From contig NZ_JANHKS010000009.1 of NCBI RefSeq assembly GCF_028682175.1, positions 62,001 to 126,000 on the forward strand: a stretch of 64,000 bases of DNA. Reading direction: 5' to 3'. The stretch comes from Pseudomonas putida (lineage in GTDB: Bacteria; Pseudomonadota; Gammaproteobacteria; Pseudomonadales; Pseudomonadaceae). Below the pieces are notes generated by a model. The model searched no databases. It was not told where the DNA came from and was given only the letters and a program-made list of their open reading frames with translations. Within the stretch, counting starts at the first letter, position 1. Each line of letters begins with the position of its first letter. A program made the position numbers and the translations under genes. Positions 12,740 to 26,653 of the stretch are shown in pieces.

Positions 12740-14638
12740 GTGGATTTCCCTTCCCGTTTTGAAGTGATCGTCATCGGCGGCGGTCATGCCGGTACCGAGG
12801 CAGCACTGGCGTCTGCTCGCATGGGTGCAAAAACCCTGCTGCTGACGCATAACGTGGAAACCCTCGGCCAGATGAGTTGCAACCCGGCCATCGGCGGCAT
12901 CGGCAAAAGCCATCTGGTCAAAGAGATCGATGCGCTCGGCGGCGCCATGGCAACTGCAACTGACCTTGGTGGCATTCAATTTCGCGTACTCAATGGCCGC
13001 AAAGGCCCGGCAGTACGAGCGACACGCGCCCAGGCAGACCGCATTCTGTATAAGGCCGCGATTCGCGAGATCATCGAGAACCAGCCGAACCTGTGGATAT
13101 TCCAGCAGGCCTGCGATGACCTGATCGTCGAGCAGGATCAGGTGCGCGGCGTAGTGACCCAGATGGGCCTGCGTTTCATGGCAGACTCAGTGGTACTTAC
13201 CACGGGCACCTTTCTGGGTGGACTTATCCACATCGGTTTGCAGAATTACTCGGGTGGTCGTGCAGGCGATCCGCCTTCCATCGCACTGGCTCGCCGCCTT
13301 CGCGAACTGCCGCTGCGTGTCGGTCGCCTGAAAACCGGGACTCCGCCGCGAATCGACGGCCGCTCCGTGGATTTCTCGGTGATGACCGAGCAACCAGGCG
13401 ATACCCCGATCCCGGTCATGTCGTTCATGGGTTCCAAGGAGCAGCACCCGCGTCAGGTCAGCTGCTGGATTACCCACACCAACGCGCGCACCCACGAAAT
13501 CATCGCGGCGAACCTCGACCGTTCGCCGATGTACTCCGCCGCCGGCGAAATCGAAGGCATCGGCCCGCGTTACTGCCCGTCGATCGAAGACAAGATTCAT
13601 CGCTTTGCGGACAAGGCCAGTCACCAGGTCTTCATCGAGCCGGAAGGCCTGACGACCCACGAGCTGTACCCGAACGGGATCTCCACCTCGCTGCCGTTCG
13701 ACGTGCAACTGCAGATCGTGCGTTCGATTCACGGTATGGAAAATGCTCACATCGTGCGTCCTGGCTACGCCATCGAGTACGACTACTTCGATCCGCGCGA
13801 CCTGAAGTACAGCCTGGAAACCAAAGTCATTGCGGGTCTGTTCTTCGCCGGGCAAATCAACGGCACCACCGGTTACGAAGAAGCCGGTGCGCAAGGTCTG
13901 CTCGCCGGTGCCAACGCTGCGCTGCGTGCCCAGGGCAAGGAAAGCTGGTGCCCGCGTCGCGATGAGGCCTACATCGGTGTGCTTGTGGATGACTTGATTA
14001 CCCTCGGTACCCAAGAGCCGTACCGGATGTTCACATCCCGCGCCGAATATCGCCTGATCCTGCGCGAAGACAACGCCGACCTGCGCCTGACCGAAAAAGG
14101 TCGCGAGCTGGGCCTGGTCGATGACGCTCGCTGGGCTGCGTTCTGCGCCAAGCGCGAAGGCATCGAGCGTGAAGAACAGCGTTTGAAATCCACCTGGATT
14201 CGCCCAGGCACCGAGCAGGGCGATGCGGTCGCGGCGCATTTCGGCACGCCGCTGACCCACGAATACAACCTGCTGAATTTGCTGAGCCGTCCGGAAATCG
14301 ACTATGCCGGGCTTGTCGCGCTGACAGGCCAGGGCGAAATCGATCCACAGGTTGCCGAGCAGGTCGAGATCAAGACCAAGTACGCTGGCTACATCGACCG
14401 TCAGCAGGATGAAATCGCCCGCCTGCGTGCCAGCGAAAACACCAGGCTGCCGGAAGACATCGACTACACCACCATTTCCGGTCTGTCGAAAGAAATCCAG
14501 GGCAAGCTTGGGGCTACGCGTCCTGAAACCCTGGGCCAGGCTTCGCGGATTCCGGGTGTGACTCCGGCCGCCATTTCCCTGTTGATGATTCACTTGAAAA
14601 AACGCGGCGCGGGCCGTCAGTTGGAGCAAAGCGCTTGA
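12740..14638 (+). CDS. mnmG: tRNA uridine-5-carboxymethylaminomethyl modification enzyme MnmG (GidA)
   Basis: FAD-dependent partner of MnmE in U34 modification. The protein has 632 residues. The Rossmann FAD motif [13 protein letters not shown] is at about 14-26, followed by [21 protein letters not shown] with the family cysteine before it (SCNPAIGG). The C-terminal helical MnmE-binding domain is complete. GTG at 12740 gives (M)[14 protein letters not shown] as in other Pseudomonas, with AGG at 12731-12733. Upstream in-frame codons lie in the non-coding spacer. A perfect DnaA box lies at 13224-13232. Confidence 0.97.
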   Translation: MDFPSRFEVIVIGGGHAGTEAALASARMGAKTLLLTHNVETLGQMSCNPAIGGIGKSHLVKEIDALGGAMATATDLGGIQFRVLNGRKGPAVRATRAQADRILYKAAIREIIENQPNLWIFQQACDDLIVEQDQVRGVVTQMGLRFMADSVVLTTGTFLGGLIHIGLQNYSGGRAGDPPSIALARRLRELPLRVGRLKTGTPPRIDGRSVDFSVMTEQPGDTPIPVMSFMGSKEQHPRQVSCWITHTNARTHEIIAANLDRSPMYSAAGEIEGIGPRYCPSIEDKIHRFADKASHQVFIEPEGLTTHELYPNGISTSLPFDVQLQIVRSIHGMENAHIVRPGYAIEYDYFDPRDLKYSLETKVIAGLFFAGQINGTTGYEEAGAQGLLAGANAALRAQGKESWCPRRDEAYIGVLVDDLITLGTQEPYRMFTSRAEYRLILREDNADLRLTEKGRELGLVDDARWAAFCAKREGIEREEQRLKSTWIRPGTEQGDAVAAHFGTPLTHEYNLLNLLSRPEIDYAGLVALTGQGEIDPQVAEQVEIKTKYAGYIDRQQDEIARLRASENTRLPEDIDYTTISGLSKEIQGKLGATRPETLGQASRIPGVTPAAISLLMIHLKKRGAGRQLEQSA

Positions 14639-15279
14639 GTTCTATGGTCACCCCGCAGCACGCAGAAGAATTGACCCTTGGCGCCCGCGAATTGGGCGTG
14701 GCGTTGAGTGAGACCCAGCACAGCCAGTTGCTGGGTTACCTCGCATTGCTGATCAAATGGAACAAGGCCTACAACCTGACCGCCGTGCGCGATCCGGACG
14801 AAATGGTCTCGCGTCACCTGCTCGACAGCCTGAGCGTCGTGCCGTTCATCGACGGCGAACGGCAACTGGACGTCGGCAGCGGCGGCGGCATGCCTGGCAT
14901 TCCGCTGGCGATCATGTTTCCGGACATGAAAGTCACGCTGCTGGACAGCAATGGCAAGAAAACCCGATTCCTGACCCAGGTCAAACTCGAGCTCAAGCTC
15001 GACAACCTGGAAGTTATCCACAGCCGTGCCGAAGCGTATCAACCTGCGCAGCCGTTCACCGGTATCATTTCCCGGGCATTCAGCAGCCTGGAAGACTTTA
15101 CCCATTGGACACGCCACATGGGCGATACCAATACACGCTGGCTGGCAATGAAAGGTCTGCATCCTGCCGATGAACTGGTAGCATTGCCCGCAGATTTCAA
15201 TCTGGAAAGCGCGCAAGCCTTGGCCGTACCCGGTTGCCAAGGTCAACGGCATCTGCTGATACTGCGCCGCACGGCATGA
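14635..15279 (+). CDS. rsmG: 16S rRNA (guanine-527-N7)-methyltransferase RsmG (GidB)
   Basis: SAM-dependent methyltransferase that modifies G527 of 16S rRNA; its loss gives low-level streptomycin resistance in several bacteria. The protein has 214 residues. Motif I is [16 protein letters not shown] near residue 79, preceded by [22 protein letters not shown]. The start may be TTG 14635 (overlapping the mnmG stop, giving MSSMVTPQ as in related proteins) or ATG 14644. A DnaA box lies inside at 15014-15022. Confidence 0.95.
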   Translation: MSSMVTPQHAEELTLGARELGVALSETQHSQLLGYLALLIKWNKAYNLTAVRDPDEMVSRHLLDSLSVVPFIDGERQLDVGSGGGMPGIPLAIMFPDMKVTLLDSNGKKTRFLTQVKLELKLDNLEVIHSRAEAYQPAQPFTGIISRAFSSLEDFTHWTRHMGDTNTRWLAMKGLHPADELVALPADFNLESAQALAVPGCQGQRHLLILRRTA

Positions 15280-15297
15280 CAGGGAACACACGCAAGA

Positions 15298-16092
15298 ATG
15301 GCTAAGGTATTCGCGATAGCGAACCAAAAAGGTGGTGTGGGTAAAACCACCACTTGCATCAACCTCGCAGCGTCGCTGGTCGCAACCAAGCGTCGGGTGT
15401 TGTTGATCGATCTCGATCCACAGGGCAACGCCACCATGGGTAGCGGTGTGGATAAACATGGCCTGGAGCATTCCGTCTACGATCTGCTGATCGGCGAGTG
15501 CGACCTGAATCAGGCCATGCACTTCTCCGAGCACGGCGGTTATCAACTGCTGCCGGCCAACCGCGACCTGACTGCCGCCGAAGTCGTCCTGCTGGAAATG
15601 CAGATGAAAGAGGCGCGTCTGCGCACTGCCCTGGCACCGATTCGGGAAAACTACGACTACATCCTCATCGACTGCCCTCCGTCGCTGTCGATGCTGACCC
15701 TCAATGCGCTGGTTGCCGCAGATGGCGTGATCATTCCCATGCAGTGCGAGTACTACGCGCTGGAAGGTCTGAGCGACCTTGTGGATAACATCAAGCGCAT
15801 CGGCGAGTTGCTCAACCCACAACTGAAGATCGAAGGCCTGCTGCGGACCATGTACGACCCGCGCCTGAGCCTGATCAACGATGTGTCGGCGCAGCTCAAG
15901 GAACACTTCGGTGATCAGCTGTACGACACGGTGATCCCGCGCAACATTCGTCTCGCTGAAGCCCCAAGCTTCGGCATGCCGGCGCTGGCCTATGACAAGT
16001 CATCGCGGGGGGCGCTTGCCTACCTGGCGCTGGCTGGTGAAATGGTCCGCCGCCAGCGTCGCGCCTCGCGCGCTGCTGCCCAGCCCACTTAA
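15298..16092 (+). CDS. parA: Chromosome partitioning ATPase ParA (Soj)
   Basis: Walker-type ATPase of the chromosomal ParABS system that moves origin regions apart by interacting with ParB-parS complexes. The protein has 264 residues. The deviant Walker A KGGVGKTT is at about 11-18, with switch regions LIDLDPQGNATMG and LIDCPPSLSMLTLNAL. It lies 18 bases after rsmG and 9 bases before parB. Two perfect DnaA boxes occur in the gene, at 15447-15455 and 15780-15788. Confidence 0.97.
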   Translation: MAKVFAIANQKGGVGKTTTCINLAASLVATKRRVLLIDLDPQGNATMGSGVDKHGLEHSVYDLLIGECDLNQAMHFSEHGGYQLLPANRDLTAAEVVLLEMQMKEARLRTALAPIRENYDYILIDCPPSLSMLTLNALVAADGVIIPMQCEYYALEGLSDLVDNIKRIGELLNPQLKIEGLLRTMYDPRLSLINDVSAQLKEHFGDQLYDTVIPRNIRLAEAPSFGMPALAYDKSSRGALAYLALAGEMVRRQRRASRAAAQPT

Positions 16093-16101
16093 GGAACCCC
16101 C

Positions 16102-16974
16102 ATGGCCGTCAAGAAACGAGGACTTGGACGTGGGCTGGACGCGCTGCTGAGCAGTCCCACCGTCGCTGCGCTGGAAGAACAGGCCGTTCAGGCCGACCAG
16201 CGTGAACTGCAATACATCCCGCTGGACCTGATTCAGCGCGGCAAGTACCAGCCGCGCCGGGACATGGACCCGCAGGCGCTGGAAGAGCTGGCCAATTCGA
16301 TCAGGGCACAAGGCGTCATGCAGCCGATCGTGGTGCGCCCGATCGCTGACAACCGCTTCGAGATCATCGCCGGTGAACGCCGCTGGCGTGCCAGCCAGCA
16401 GGCAGGCACCGAGACCATCCCGGCGATGGTGCGTGACGTGCCGGATGAAGCCGCCATTGCCATGGCGCTGATCGAGAACATCCAGCGCGAAGACCTCAAT
16501 CCGATTGAAGAGGCGATTGCCCTGCAGCGTCTGCAGCAGGAATTCCAGCTGACTCAACAGCAGGTCGCCGAGGCTGTGGGTAAGTCGCGCGTGAGCGTGG
16601 CCAACCTGCTGCGTCTGATTTCACTGCCGGACGTCATCAAGACCATGCTGTCCCATGGCGACCTGGAAATGGGCCATGCCCGTGCGTTGCTCGGATTGCC
16701 CGAAGAACAGCAGGTCGAAGGGGCGCGACATGTTGTCGCACGTGGCCTCACAGTGCGCCAGACCGAGGCACTCGTACGCCAATGGTTGAGTGGCAAACAG
16801 GAGCCAGCGGCACCTGTAAAAGCCGATCCGGATATCACCCGCCTCGAACAGCGTCTGGCCGAACGGCTGGGCTCTGCGGTGCAGATTCGCCACGGTCAGA
16901 AGGGTAAAGGCCAGTTGGTGATCCGTTATAACTCGCTGGACGAGTTGCAGGGTGTTCTCGCCCACATCCGCTGA
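16102..16974 (+). CDS. parB: Chromosome partitioning CTPase ParB (Spo0J)
   Basis: DNA-binding clamp that loads at parS (two sites in recF at 3942 and 4572), spreads, and stimulates ParA. The protein has 290 residues: an N-terminal ParB/Srx domain with GERRWRASQQAGTETIP near 93-109, and a central helix-turn-helix (QQQVAEAVGKSRVSVANLLRLISLP). A C-terminal dimerisation domain ends at LAHIR. It is the last gene before the atp operon promoter. Confidence 0.97.
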   Translation: MAVKKRGLGRGLDALLSSPTVAALEEQAVQADQRELQYIPLDLIQRGKYQPRRDMDPQALEELANSIRAQGVMQPIVVRPIADNRFEIIAGERRWRASQQAGTETIPAMVRDVPDEAAIAMALIENIQREDLNPIEEAIALQRLQQEFQLTQQQVAEAVGKSRVSVANLLRLISLPDVIKTMLSHGDLEMGHARALLGLPEEQQVEGARHVVARGLTVRQTEALVRQWLSGKQEPAAPVKADPDITRLEQRLAERLGSAVQIRHGQKGKGQLVIRYNSLDELQGVLAHIR

Positions 16975-17018
16975 AACAAATCATAAGTAGCGTGTGATCG
17001 GAAATCACTACCCGGCAG

Positions 17019-17047
17019 TTGAATAGGGGCTGAACCGCCCCTATACT
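17019..17047 (+). promoter_or_regulatory. Sigma-70 promoter of the atp operon
   Basis: TTGAAT at 17019-17024 and TATACT at 17042-17047 with a 17-base spacer, 73 bases before the atpI start. The spacer contains the inverted repeat AGGGGC/GCCCCT, which may bind a regulator or simply be fortuitous. Confidence 0.8.
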
Positions 17048-17120
17048 CTGCGCGCATTTTGTCGGCACAAATTATGCCAAGTTATTGATTTTGGCGGCTG
17101 GCACTAGAGGAGCCCATGTG

Positions 17121-18414
<1,294 letters not shown>

Positions 18415-18438
18415 GACCCGCATCGCGAGTCTGATGAT

Positions 18439-18458
18439 CCCCTCGCTGCGGTGAGGGG
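18439..18458 (+). promoter_or_regulatory. Hairpin between atpB and atpE
   Basis: CCCCTC/GAGGGG stem in the 137-base atpB-atpE spacer, with no T tract after it. The spacer then becomes A/T-rich and ends in a strong GGGAGGAAAG ribosome site for atpE. Such an element would suit the high c-subunit stoichiometry by stabilising or processing the mRNA; that role is inferred from the known E. coli atpE leader. Confidence 0.5.
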
Positions 18459-18536
18459 GCGCCCGCAAGGGCTTGATGTAAAAAACGATTTTGCTTTACC
18501 GCTTTAATCTAAGAAAACCTAACCAATACGACGTAA

Positions 18537-18809
<273 letters not shown>

Positions 18810-18866
18810 TCGCTCGAATTTTCGAGTTGATTGGTGTGATGGACAACGAACGAGCGAGGTGTTGGC

Positions 18867-19337
18867 GTGAACATTAATGCAACCCTGATTGGCCAGTCCG
18901 TTGCGTTCTTCATTTTTGTGCTGTTCTGCATGAAGTTCGTGTGGCCTCCGGTCATCGCGGCTTTGCACGAACGTCAGAAGAAGATCGCGGATGGACTGGA
19001 CGCTGCCACCCGAGCAGCTCGCGACCTGGAGCTGGCCCAAGATAAAGCGGGTCAGCAACTGCGCGAAGCTAAGGCTCAGGCAGCTGAAATCATTGAGCAG
19101 GCCAAGAAACGCGGTAACCAGATTGTCGACGAAGCCCGTGAACAGGCTCGTGTCGATGCTGACCGCATCAAGGCTCAGGCTCAGGCCGAGATCGAGCAGG
19201 AACTGAACGGTGTCAAAGACGCGCTGCGCGCCCAACTGGGTAGCCTGGCAGTCAACGGTGCCGAGAAGATCCTGGGTGCCACAATCGATCAAAACGCGCA
19301 CGCGGAGCTGGTTAACAAACTGGCTGCAGAAATTTAA
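18867..19337 (+). CDS. atpF: F1Fo ATP synthase subunit b
   Basis: Peripheral stalk subunit of 156 residues: one N-terminal transmembrane helix (about 5-27, starting [18 protein letters not shown]) and a long charged coiled coil (about 30-150) rich in Ala, Glu, Gln and Lys that dimerises and holds F1 against rotation through delta. It is fourth in the atp operon, 12 bases before atpH. Confidence 0.97.
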   Translation: MNINATLIGQSVAFFIFVLFCMKFVWPPVIAALHERQKKIADGLDAATRAARDLELAQDKAGQQLREAKAQAAEIIEQAKKRGNQIVDEAREQARVDADRIKAQAQAEIEQELNGVKDALRAQLGSLAVNGAEKILGATIDQNAHAELVNKLAAEI

Positions 19338-19349
19338 GCGAGGGCGATC

Positions 19350-19886
19350 ATGGCAGAACTGACCACGTTGGCCCGACCTTACGCTAAGGCAGCCTTCGAG
19401 CATGCACAGGCGCACCAGCAACTGGCCAATTGGTCAGCCATGCTCGGCCTGGCTGCTGCGGTGTCGCAAGACGACACCATGCAGCGCATGCTCAAGGCCC
19501 CGCGACTGACGAGCGCAGACAAGGCCGCCACTTTCATTGAAGTGTGCGGCGACAAGTTCGATGCCCAGGCACAGAATTTCATCCACGTCGTTGCCGAAAA
19601 CGACCGTCTCCAGCTTCTGCCGGAGATTGCCGAACTGTTCGAGCTGTACAAGGCCGAGCAGGAAAAATCGGTAGATGTGGATGTCACCAGTGCTTTTGCA
19701 TTGAACCAAGAACAGCAAGACAAACTCGCCAAGGTTCTCAGTGCACGGCTCGGCCGGGAAGTGCGCCTGCACGCTGCGGAGGATGCTGCCCTGATAGGTG
19801 GTGTCATCATCCGCGCCGGCGACCTGGTTATCGATGGCTCAGTTCGCGGCAAACTCGCGCAACTAGCCGAAGCATTGAAATCTTGA
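19350..19886 (+). CDS. atpH: F1Fo ATP synthase subunit delta
   Basis: Connects the b dimer to the top of F1. The protein has 178 residues: N-terminal helical bundle ([15 protein letters not shown]) and the C-terminal signature region [29 protein letters not shown] near 147-175. Position and length are standard. Confidence 0.97.
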   Translation: MAELTTLARPYAKAAFEHAQAHQQLANWSAMLGLAAAVSQDDTMQRMLKAPRLTSADKAATFIEVCGDKFDAQAQNFIHVVAENDRLQLLPEIAELFELYKAEQEKSVDVDVTSAFALNQEQQDKLAKVLSARLGREVRLHAAEDAALIGGVIIRAGDLVIDGSVRGKLAQLAEALKS

Positions 19887-19907
19887 GTTTGAAGGGGCAG
19901 CAGAGCA

Positions 19908-21452
19908 ATGCAGCAACTCAATCCTTCCGAAATAAGTGAAATCATCAAGGGCCGCATCGAGAAACTCGATGTAGCCTCCCAAGCCCGTAACGAAGGCACT
20001 GTCGTCAGCGTGTCTGACGGTATCGTGCGGATTCACGGTCTGGCCGACGCTATGTACGGCGAAATGATCGAGTTCCCGGGCGGCGTCTACGGTATGGCAC
20101 TGAACCTGGAGCAAGACTCCGTAGGTGCGGTGGTACTGGGCGCTTACACATCGCTGGCTGAAGGCATGAGTGCCAAGTGCACCGGCCGCATCCTGGAAGT
20201 TCCGGTTGGTAAGGAACTGCTGGGTCGCGTAGTCGACGCACTGGGTAACCCTGTCGACGGCAAAGGCCCGCTGAACAACACCGAGACCGACGCGGTCGAG
20301 AAAGTTGCTCCGGGCGTGATCTGGCGTAAGTCGGTAGACCAGCCTGTACAGACTGGCTACAAGGCTGTCGATGCCATGATCCCTGTCGGCCGTGGCCAGC
20401 GCGAGCTGATCATCGGTGACCGTCAGATCGGTAAGACCGCTCTGGCGATCGACGCGATCATCAACCAGAAAGACAGCGGCATCTTCTGCGTCTACGTAGC
20501 TGTTGGTCAGAAGCAATCGACCATCGCCAACGTGGTTCGCAAGCTGGAAGAAAACGGCGCCCTGGCCAACACGATCATCGTGGCTGCCAGTGCTTCGGAA
20601 TCCCCTGCGCTGCAATTCCTGGCTCCTTATGCCGGTTGCACCATGGGCGAATTCTTCCGCGACCGCGGTGAAGACGCACTGATCGTCTACGACGATCTGT
20701 CCAAGCAGGCTGTGGCTTACCGCCAGATCTCCCTGCTGCTGCGTCGTCCACCAGGACGTGAGGCATACCCAGGTGACGTGTTCTATCTCCACTCCCGTCT
20801 GCTGGAGCGCGCATCCCGCGTTTCGGAAGAGTACGTAGAGAAGTTCACCAACGGCGCAGTGACCGGCAAAACCGGTTCCCTGACCGCACTGCCGATCATC
20901 GAAACCCAGGCTGGCGACGTTTCCGCGTTCGTTCCGACCAACGTGATTTCCATCACCGACGGTCAGATCTTCCTGGAATCGGCCATGTTCAACTCGGGCA
21001 TCCGCCCTGCAGTGAACGCCGGTGTTTCGGTATCCCGTGTGGGCGGTGCCGCTCAGACCAAGATCATCAAGAAGCTGTCCGGTGGTATCCGTACCGCTCT
21101 GGCTCAGTACCGTGAACTGGCGGCATTCGCCCAGTTCGCTTCTGACCTGGACGAAGCGACCCGCAAGCAACTTGAGCATGGTCAGCGCGTAACCGAGCTG
21201 ATGAAGCAGAAGCAATACGCGCCAATGTCGATCGCTGACATGTCGCTGTCGCTGTATGCCGCTGAGCGTGGGTTCCTGACCGACGTTGAAATCGCCAAGG
21301 TCGGCAGCTTCGAACAAGCGCTGATTGCTTACTTCAACCGCGATCACGCCGATTTGATGGCAAAGATCAACGTGAAGGGTGACTTCAATGACGAAATCGA
21401 TTCTGGCCTCAAAGCCGGTATCGAGAAGTTCAAGGCCACCCAAACCTGGTAA
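19908..21452 (+). CDS. atpA: F1Fo ATP synthase subunit alpha
   Basis: Non-catalytic nucleotide-binding subunit of the F1 hexamer. The protein has 514 residues. The P-loop GDRQIGKT is at about 170-177, followed by YVAVGQKQS, and the family signature [17 protein letters not shown] is near 365-381 (it includes the arginine finger). The N-terminus [20 protein letters not shown] binds delta. It lies between atpH and atpG. Confidence 0.98.
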   Translation: MQQLNPSEISEIIKGRIEKLDVASQARNEGTVVSVSDGIVRIHGLADAMYGEMIEFPGGVYGMALNLEQDSVGAVVLGAYTSLAEGMSAKCTGRILEVPVGKELLGRVVDALGNPVDGKGPLNNTETDAVEKVAPGVIWRKSVDQPVQTGYKAVDAMIPVGRGQRELIIGDRQIGKTALAIDAIINQKDSGIFCVYVAVGQKQSTIANVVRKLEENGALANTIIVAASASESPALQFLAPYAGCTMGEFFRDRGEDALIVYDDLSKQAVAYRQISLLLRRPPGREAYPGDVFYLHSRLLERASRVSEEYVEKFTNGAVTGKTGSLTALPIIETQAGDVSAFVPTNVISITDGQIFLESAMFNSGIRPAVNAGVSVSRVGGAAQTKIIKKLSGGIRTALAQYRELAAFAQFASDLDEATRKQLEHGQRVTELMKQKQYAPMSIADMSLSLYAAERGFLTDVEIAKVGSFEQALIAYFNRDHADLMAKINVKGDFNDEIDSGLKAGIEKFKATQTW

Positions 21453-21502
21453 GCCGCAGCGGGAGTCGCGAGGCTCCCGCTTGCTAACCTGATAGGTGTT
21501 AC

Positions 21503-23768
<2,266 letters not shown>

Positions 23769-23812
23769 TCCAGGCGCCCGGCAACGGGCGCTAATCAGGT
23801 TGAGGCAAGCAA

Positions 23813-24238
23813 ATGGCTATGACAGTCCATTGCGATATCGTCAGCGCGGAAGGAGAGATTTTCTCCGGTCTGGTCGAGATGGTGATTGCACACGGTAACC
23901 TGGGTGATATCGGTATTGCTCCAGGTCACGCGCCGCTGATCACTGATCTGAAGCCGGGTCCTATCCGTCTGATCAAGCAGGGTGGAGAAGCCGAGGTGTT
24001 CTACATCTCCGGTGGTTTCCTTGAGGTTCAACCGAACATGGTCAAAGTGCTTGCCGATACCGTGCAACGCGCTGCCGACCTGGACGAAGCCTCTGCTCAG
24101 GAAGCCGTCAAGGCTGCCGAGAAAGCACTGCATGAACGCGGCGCGGAGTTCGATTACGGATCTGCTGCTGCACGTCTGGCGGAGGCCGCAGCCCAGCTGC
24201 GCACCGTTCAGCAAATTCGCAAGAAGTTCGGCGGCTAA
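23813..24238 (+). CDS. atpC: F1Fo ATP synthase subunit epsilon
   Basis: Rotor subunit that couples the c-ring to gamma and inhibits ATP hydrolysis. The protein has 141 residues: N-terminal beta-sandwich ([22 protein letters not shown]) with [14 protein letters not shown], then a two-helix C-terminal domain. An alternative ATG lies two codons downstream at 23819. It is the last gene before the operon terminator. Confidence 0.97.
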   Translation: MAMTVHCDIVSAEGEIFSGLVEMVIAHGNLGDIGIAPGHAPLITDLKPGPIRLIKQGGEAEVFYISGGFLEVQPNMVKVLADTVQRAADLDEASAQEAVKAAEKALHERGAEFDYGSAAARLAEAAAQLRTVQQIRKKFGG

Positions 24239-24266
24239 GGCCAACGATGCTTATGCGCGATTGAGT

Positions 24267-24295
24267 AAAAGGGTAGCCTCGGCTACCCTTTTTCT
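24267..24295 (+). terminator. Terminator of the atp operon
   Basis: AAAAGGGTAGCC-TC-GGCTACCCTTTTT, an 8-base GC-containing stem with a two-base loop region and T tract, 28 bases after atpC. Confidence 0.92.
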
Positions 24296-24371
24296 TTTTC
24301 AAGCCTTTGTACATCGGCCCTTCTTTTGAATCATCTGCACAGCTGTGGCTGCGCTCGTCTGGAATCTCTTC

Positions 24372-25736
24372 ATGTCTCTCGATATCGTCATTCTTGCCGC
24401 CGGCCAAGGCACACGCATGCGCTCGGCCTTGCCCAAGGTGCTGCACCCTGTCGCCGGCAACTCCATGCTGGGCCACGTTATCCACAGCGCTCGCCAGCTG
24501 TCTCCGCAAAGCATTCAAGTGGTGATCGGCCACGGCGCCGATCAGGTACGTGAGCGCCTGTCGGCCGATGATCTGAATTTCGTTCTGCAAGACAAGCAAC
24601 TGGGTACCGGCCATGCGGTCGCCCAGGCCGTGCCTGCACTCAACGCCGATACCGTGCTGATCCTTTACGGTGACGTGCCCCTGATCGAAGTCGAAACGCT
24701 CAACCGCCTGTTGACCCTGGTAAACGACCAGCAGTTGGGCCTGCTGACGGTCAATCTGAACGATCCGACCGGCTACGGCCGCATCGTGCGGGACGCGCAG
24801 AATCGCGTCAGCGCGATCGTCGAGCACAAGGACGCTAGCGAGGCGGAAAAAGCCATCAAGGAAGGCAACACCGGCATTCTGGCGGTGCCCGGCAAGCGTC
24901 TGGCGGACTGGCTGGGTCGCCTGTCGAACAACAACGCCCAGGGCGAGTACTACCTGACCGACGTCATCGCCATGGCCGTCAGCGACGGTCTGACTGTCGC
25001 CACCGCGCAACCGCTGGACGCCATGGAAGTGCAGGGCGCCAACGATCGCAAGCAGCTCGCCGAGCTTGAGCGGCATTATCAGTTGCGTGCAGCGCACCGC
25101 CTGATGGCCCAGGGCGTCACCCTGCGTGATCCTTCGCGTTTCGACGTGCGGGGCGAGGTCACTGTTGGCCGTGATGTGCTCATCGACATCAACGTCATCC
25201 TGGAAGGCACGGTCGTCATCGAGGACGACGTTTCCATCGGCCCGAACTGCGTCATCAAGGACAGCACCCTGCGCAAGGGCGCGATCATCAAGGCCAACAG
25301 CCATCTGGAAGGCGCCATCGTCGGTGAGGCTGCCGATGCCGGTCCGTTCGCCCGCCTGCGCCCTGGCAGCGTACTGGAGGCTCGCGCCCATGTGGGTAAC
25401 TTCGTCGAGCTGAAGAATGCACACCTGGGCGAGGGCGCCAAGGCGGGTCACCTGACCTACCTGGGAGACGCGGTCATCGGTGCGCGCAGCAACATTGGCG
25501 CCGGCACCATCACCTGCAACTACGACGGTGCCAACAAGCACAAGACCGTGCTGGGTGAAGACGTGTTCATCGGTTCCAACAACTCGCTGGTCGCCCCTGT
25601 GGATATCTCCACCGGTGCCACCACCGCAGCCGGTTCGACCATTACTCAGGACGTTGCCGCCGAGCAACTGGGCGTCGCCCGGGCACGCCAGCGCAACATC
25701 GACGGCTGGAAGCGCCCGGTCAAGCTCAAGAAGTAA
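24372..25736 (+). CDS. glmU: Bifunctional UDP-GlcNAc pyrophosphorylase / glucosamine-1-phosphate N-acetyltransferase
   Basis: Catalyses the last two steps to UDP-GlcNAc, the precursor of peptidoglycan and LPS. The protein has 454 residues. The N-terminal uridyltransferase carries [15 protein letters not shown] at about 8-22 and LYGDVPLI; the C-terminal left-handed beta-helix acetyltransferase begins near 250 with hexapeptide repeats and contains [10 protein letters not shown]. Start ATG 24372 ([11 protein letters not shown]). A DnaA box is inside at 24478-24486, and another directly follows the stop codon (25738-25746). Confidence 0.97.
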   Translation: MSLDIVILAAGQGTRMRSALPKVLHPVAGNSMLGHVIHSARQLSPQSIQVVIGHGADQVRERLSADDLNFVLQDKQLGTGHAVAQAVPALNADTVLILYGDVPLIEVETLNRLLTLVNDQQLGLLTVNLNDPTGYGRIVRDAQNRVSAIVEHKDASEAEKAIKEGNTGILAVPGKRLADWLGRLSNNNAQGEYYLTDVIAMAVSDGLTVATAQPLDAMEVQGANDRKQLAELERHYQLRAAHRLMAQGVTLRDPSRFDVRGEVTVGRDVLIDINVILEGTVVIEDDVSIGPNCVIKDSTLRKGAIIKANSHLEGAIVGEAADAGPFARLRPGSVLEARAHVGNFVELKNAHLGEGAKAGHLTYLGDAVIGARSNIGAGTITCNYDGANKHKTVLGEDVFIGSNNSLVAPVDISTGATTAAGSTITQDVAAEQLGVARARQRNIDGWKRPVKLKK

Positions 25737-25818
25737 GTTATCCACAACGGGTCCCGGATCGCCCCTTGGGCGGTTTCGGGCCGTGCGTGATGAAATTTGC
25801 GCATCCTGCTTGACGAAA

Positions 25819-25890
25819 ATCTTTCGATAGGTTTCTATTCGCATCGTTATCTTTCGAAACGAAACTTAAGCGCGAAATGTCGAAACGAAA
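25819..25890 (+). promoter_or_regulatory. Repeated operator-like motifs before and at the glmR start
   Basis: TCGAAACGAAA occurs at 25854-25864 and again at 25880-25890, where the second copy overlaps the first codons of the regulator gene. ATCTTTCGA occurs at 25819 and 25849. Direct repeats with TTTCG/CGAAA elements are typical of DeoR-family binding sites, so autoregulation by the adjacent regulator is likely. A weak promoter (TTGACG at 25810, TCTATT at 25834) may lie within. Confidence 0.5.
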
Positions 25891-26644
25891 TACTCCCCAA
25901 CGTCGCCACAACATCCTCGCCTTGCTCAACGAGCAGGGCGAAGTGAGTGTGGAAGCCTTGGCCCGGCGTTTCGAAACTTCCGAAGTTACGGTTCGTAAGG
26001 ATCTTGCGGCACTGGAAAGCAACGGCCTGCTGCTGCGTCGCTACGGTGGCGCGGTGCCCATGCCGCAGGAACTGATCGGCGAGCCCGGCCAGCCGGTGTC
26101 CAGGTACAAGCAGGCCATCGCTCGCGCTGCAGTGGCGCGAATCCGCGAACACGCCAGGATCATCATCGACAGCGGCAGCACCACCGCCGCGATGATTCCT
26201 CAACTGGGCCTGCAACCGGGCCTGGTCGTCATGACCAACTCCCTGAGCGTTGCCAACGCACTCGGTGAACTGGAGCACGAACCGGTGCTGCTGATGACAG
26301 GCGGCACCTGGGACCCTCATTCCGAGTCGTTTCAGGGGCAGGTCGCCGAACAGGTCCTGCGTTCCTACGACTTCGATCAGTTGTTCATCGGGGCCGACGG
26401 CATCGATCTGACGCGTGGCACCACGACCTTCAACGAGCTGCTGGGCCTGAGCCGTGTCATGGCTGAAGTGGCCCGCGAAGTGATCGTGATGGTGGAAGCC
26501 GACAAGGTCGGCCGCAAGATCCCCAATCTGGAACTGCCCTGGAGCAGCGTCCATACCCTCATTACCGATGATCGCCTGCCTCAGGAGGCACGCGAACAAA
26601 TTCAGGCCCGCGGCGTTACTTTGATCTGCGCCGCTGTTTCCTAG
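25877..26644 (+). CDS. glmR: DeoR-family regulator of the glm locus (GlmR-like)
   Basis: A 255-residue DeoR-type repressor. The N-terminal winged helix-turn-helix reads RRHNILALLNEQGEVSVEALARRF...VTVRKDLAALES (about 8-48), and the C-terminal sugar-phosphate-sensing domain contains IIDSGSTTAAM and FIGADGIDLTRG. It lies between glmU and glmS (9 bases before glmS), the position of the gene called glmR in P. aeruginosa. It probably senses an amino-sugar phosphate and adjusts glmS expression; that part is inferred from context. Confidence 0.85.
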   Translation: MSKRNTPQRRHNILALLNEQGEVSVEALARRFETSEVTVRKDLAALESNGLLLRRYGGAVPMPQELIGEPGQPVSRYKQAIARAAVARIREHARIIIDSGSTTAAMIPQLGLQPGLVVMTNSLSVANALGELEHEPVLLMTGGTWDPHSESFQGQVAEQVLRSYDFDQLFIGADGIDLTRGTTTFNELLGLSRVMAEVAREVIVMVEADKVGRKIPNLELPWSSVHTLITDDRLPQEAREQIQARGVTLICAAVS

Positions 26645-26653
26645 GAGAAGACC

